Below the pieces are notes generated by a model. The model had not been told where the DNA came from. It saw nothing but the letters and a program-made list of their open reading frames with translations, and searched no databases. This document shows, piece after piece, positions 6,363-6,712 of a stretch of DNA of 6,712 bases (position 1 is the stretch's first letter; every line of letters begins with the position of its first letter). The DNA is from Deltaproteobacteria bacterium (GTDB taxonomy: Bacteria > Bdellovibrionota_C > UBA2361 > JAAYZI01): the NCBI GenBank assembly GCA_012514925.1, contig JAAYZI010000116.1, positions 1 through 6,712 on the forward strand, in the 5' to 3' direction. A program made the position numbers and the translations under genes.

Positions 6363-6711
6363 ACTGGGTAAGCCCCTCCGCCAGCACTCCTTTTACTTCA
6401 GTCATTGACTGCACCCGATGGCTCGGTTTCTTTTTGGTGCAAGCCTGCAGCAAAGTGATCAGCCACATCGGGATCGTCGATGCAAATGGAGGAAGCGGAT
6501 ACTTACGGTGCATCTCCGCTAAAATCAAAGGTTCACAAGCCAGAAATGGAAGGCGACCGTGCAGCATCTGAAAAGCGACAATTCCAAACGAATATATATC
6601 CGCCCGATGGTCCGCGCCGGAACGACCTACAAAGGCCTCCGGGGCCATATACTCGTAAGTTCCAAGCCACTGGTTGCTGCGAGTAAGGCGAGTAGCCTCA
6701 TCTATCATGCG
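6352..6711 (-). CDS. Hanks-type Ser/Thr protein kinase, C-terminal lobe (5' end outside window)
   Basis: The visible 119 residues enter from the right edge and end at TAG (6354-6352). They begin in the activation segment and contain GTYEYMAPE (subdomain VIII), DIYSFGIVAFQMLHGRLPF (subdomain IX) and KKKPSHRVQSM (subdomain XI, conserved Arg), then end soon after the kinase domain. The N-lobe and HRD/DFG motifs are not in the window. The Met at 6708 is internal, not a start, because the kinase frame continues upstream. Everything visible looks like an active kinase, in contrast to the pseudokinase it faces. It stops shortly after the fold is complete, so no extra sensor domain follows the kinase; one could precede it. 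The stop overlaps the end of the convergent gene. Confidence 0.9.
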   Translation of the reverse strand, partial: RMIDEATRLTRSNQWLGTYEYMAPEAFVGRSGADHRADIYSFGIVAFQMLHGRLPFLACEPLILAEMHRKYPLPPFASTIPMWLITLLQACTKKKPSHRVQSMTEVKGVLAEGLTQFNR

Positions 6712-6712
6712 G

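Overview
This 6.7 kb bacterial window has roughly balanced base composition, compact genes and short intergenic gaps. It carries two Hanks-type Ser/Thr kinase-fold proteins, a tandem STAS-domain protein and two predicted alkaline-phosphatase-superfamily hydrolases. That mix of eukaryote-like kinases, STAS signalling and Tat export suits large-genome, signalling-rich lineages such as Planctomycetota, Acidobacteriota or Obscuribacterales-type relatives of Cyanobacteria. Nothing here fixes the lineage, so this is only an impression.

Layout. (1) On the minus strand, 1783 down to the left edge, is a membrane-anchored phosphodiesterase/phosphatase whose C-terminus lies outside the window. (2) Positions 1784-2195 are a divergent, partly AT-rich intergenic region with candidate promoters, a possible 25-residue hydrophobic peptide and a T10 tract. 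(3) On the plus strand, 2196-3086, is a protein with two STAS-like domains. (4) On the plus strand, 3217-5226, is a second phosphodiesterase/phosphatase, a paralogue of (1), with a Tat signal peptide. Its frame is cut by one TAG at 3730-3732, and the rest of the frame is intact. The TAG lies inside a perfect 10-bp inverted repeat. (5) On the plus strand, 5376-6362, is a kinase-fold protein that has lost the HRD catalytic aspartate, so it is a predicted pseudokinase. (6) On the minus strand, 6711 down to 6352, is the C-terminal lobe of an ordinary-looking Ser/Thr kinase. It converges on and overlaps the pseudokinase gene by 11 bp.

How the genes may work together. The two hydrolases share all visible motif blocks but have different N-termini, one a Sec/membrane anchor and one a Tat signal. 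They look like duplicated enzymes sent to different places, with the STAS gene between them. The kinase and pseudokinase form a convergent pair that could be an enzyme and its regulator or scaffold. A functional link between the STAS protein and the kinases is plausible, because STAS proteins are often switched by Ser phosphorylation, but nothing in the window shows it directly. No mobile element, CRISPR array, tRNA or rRNA was recognised.
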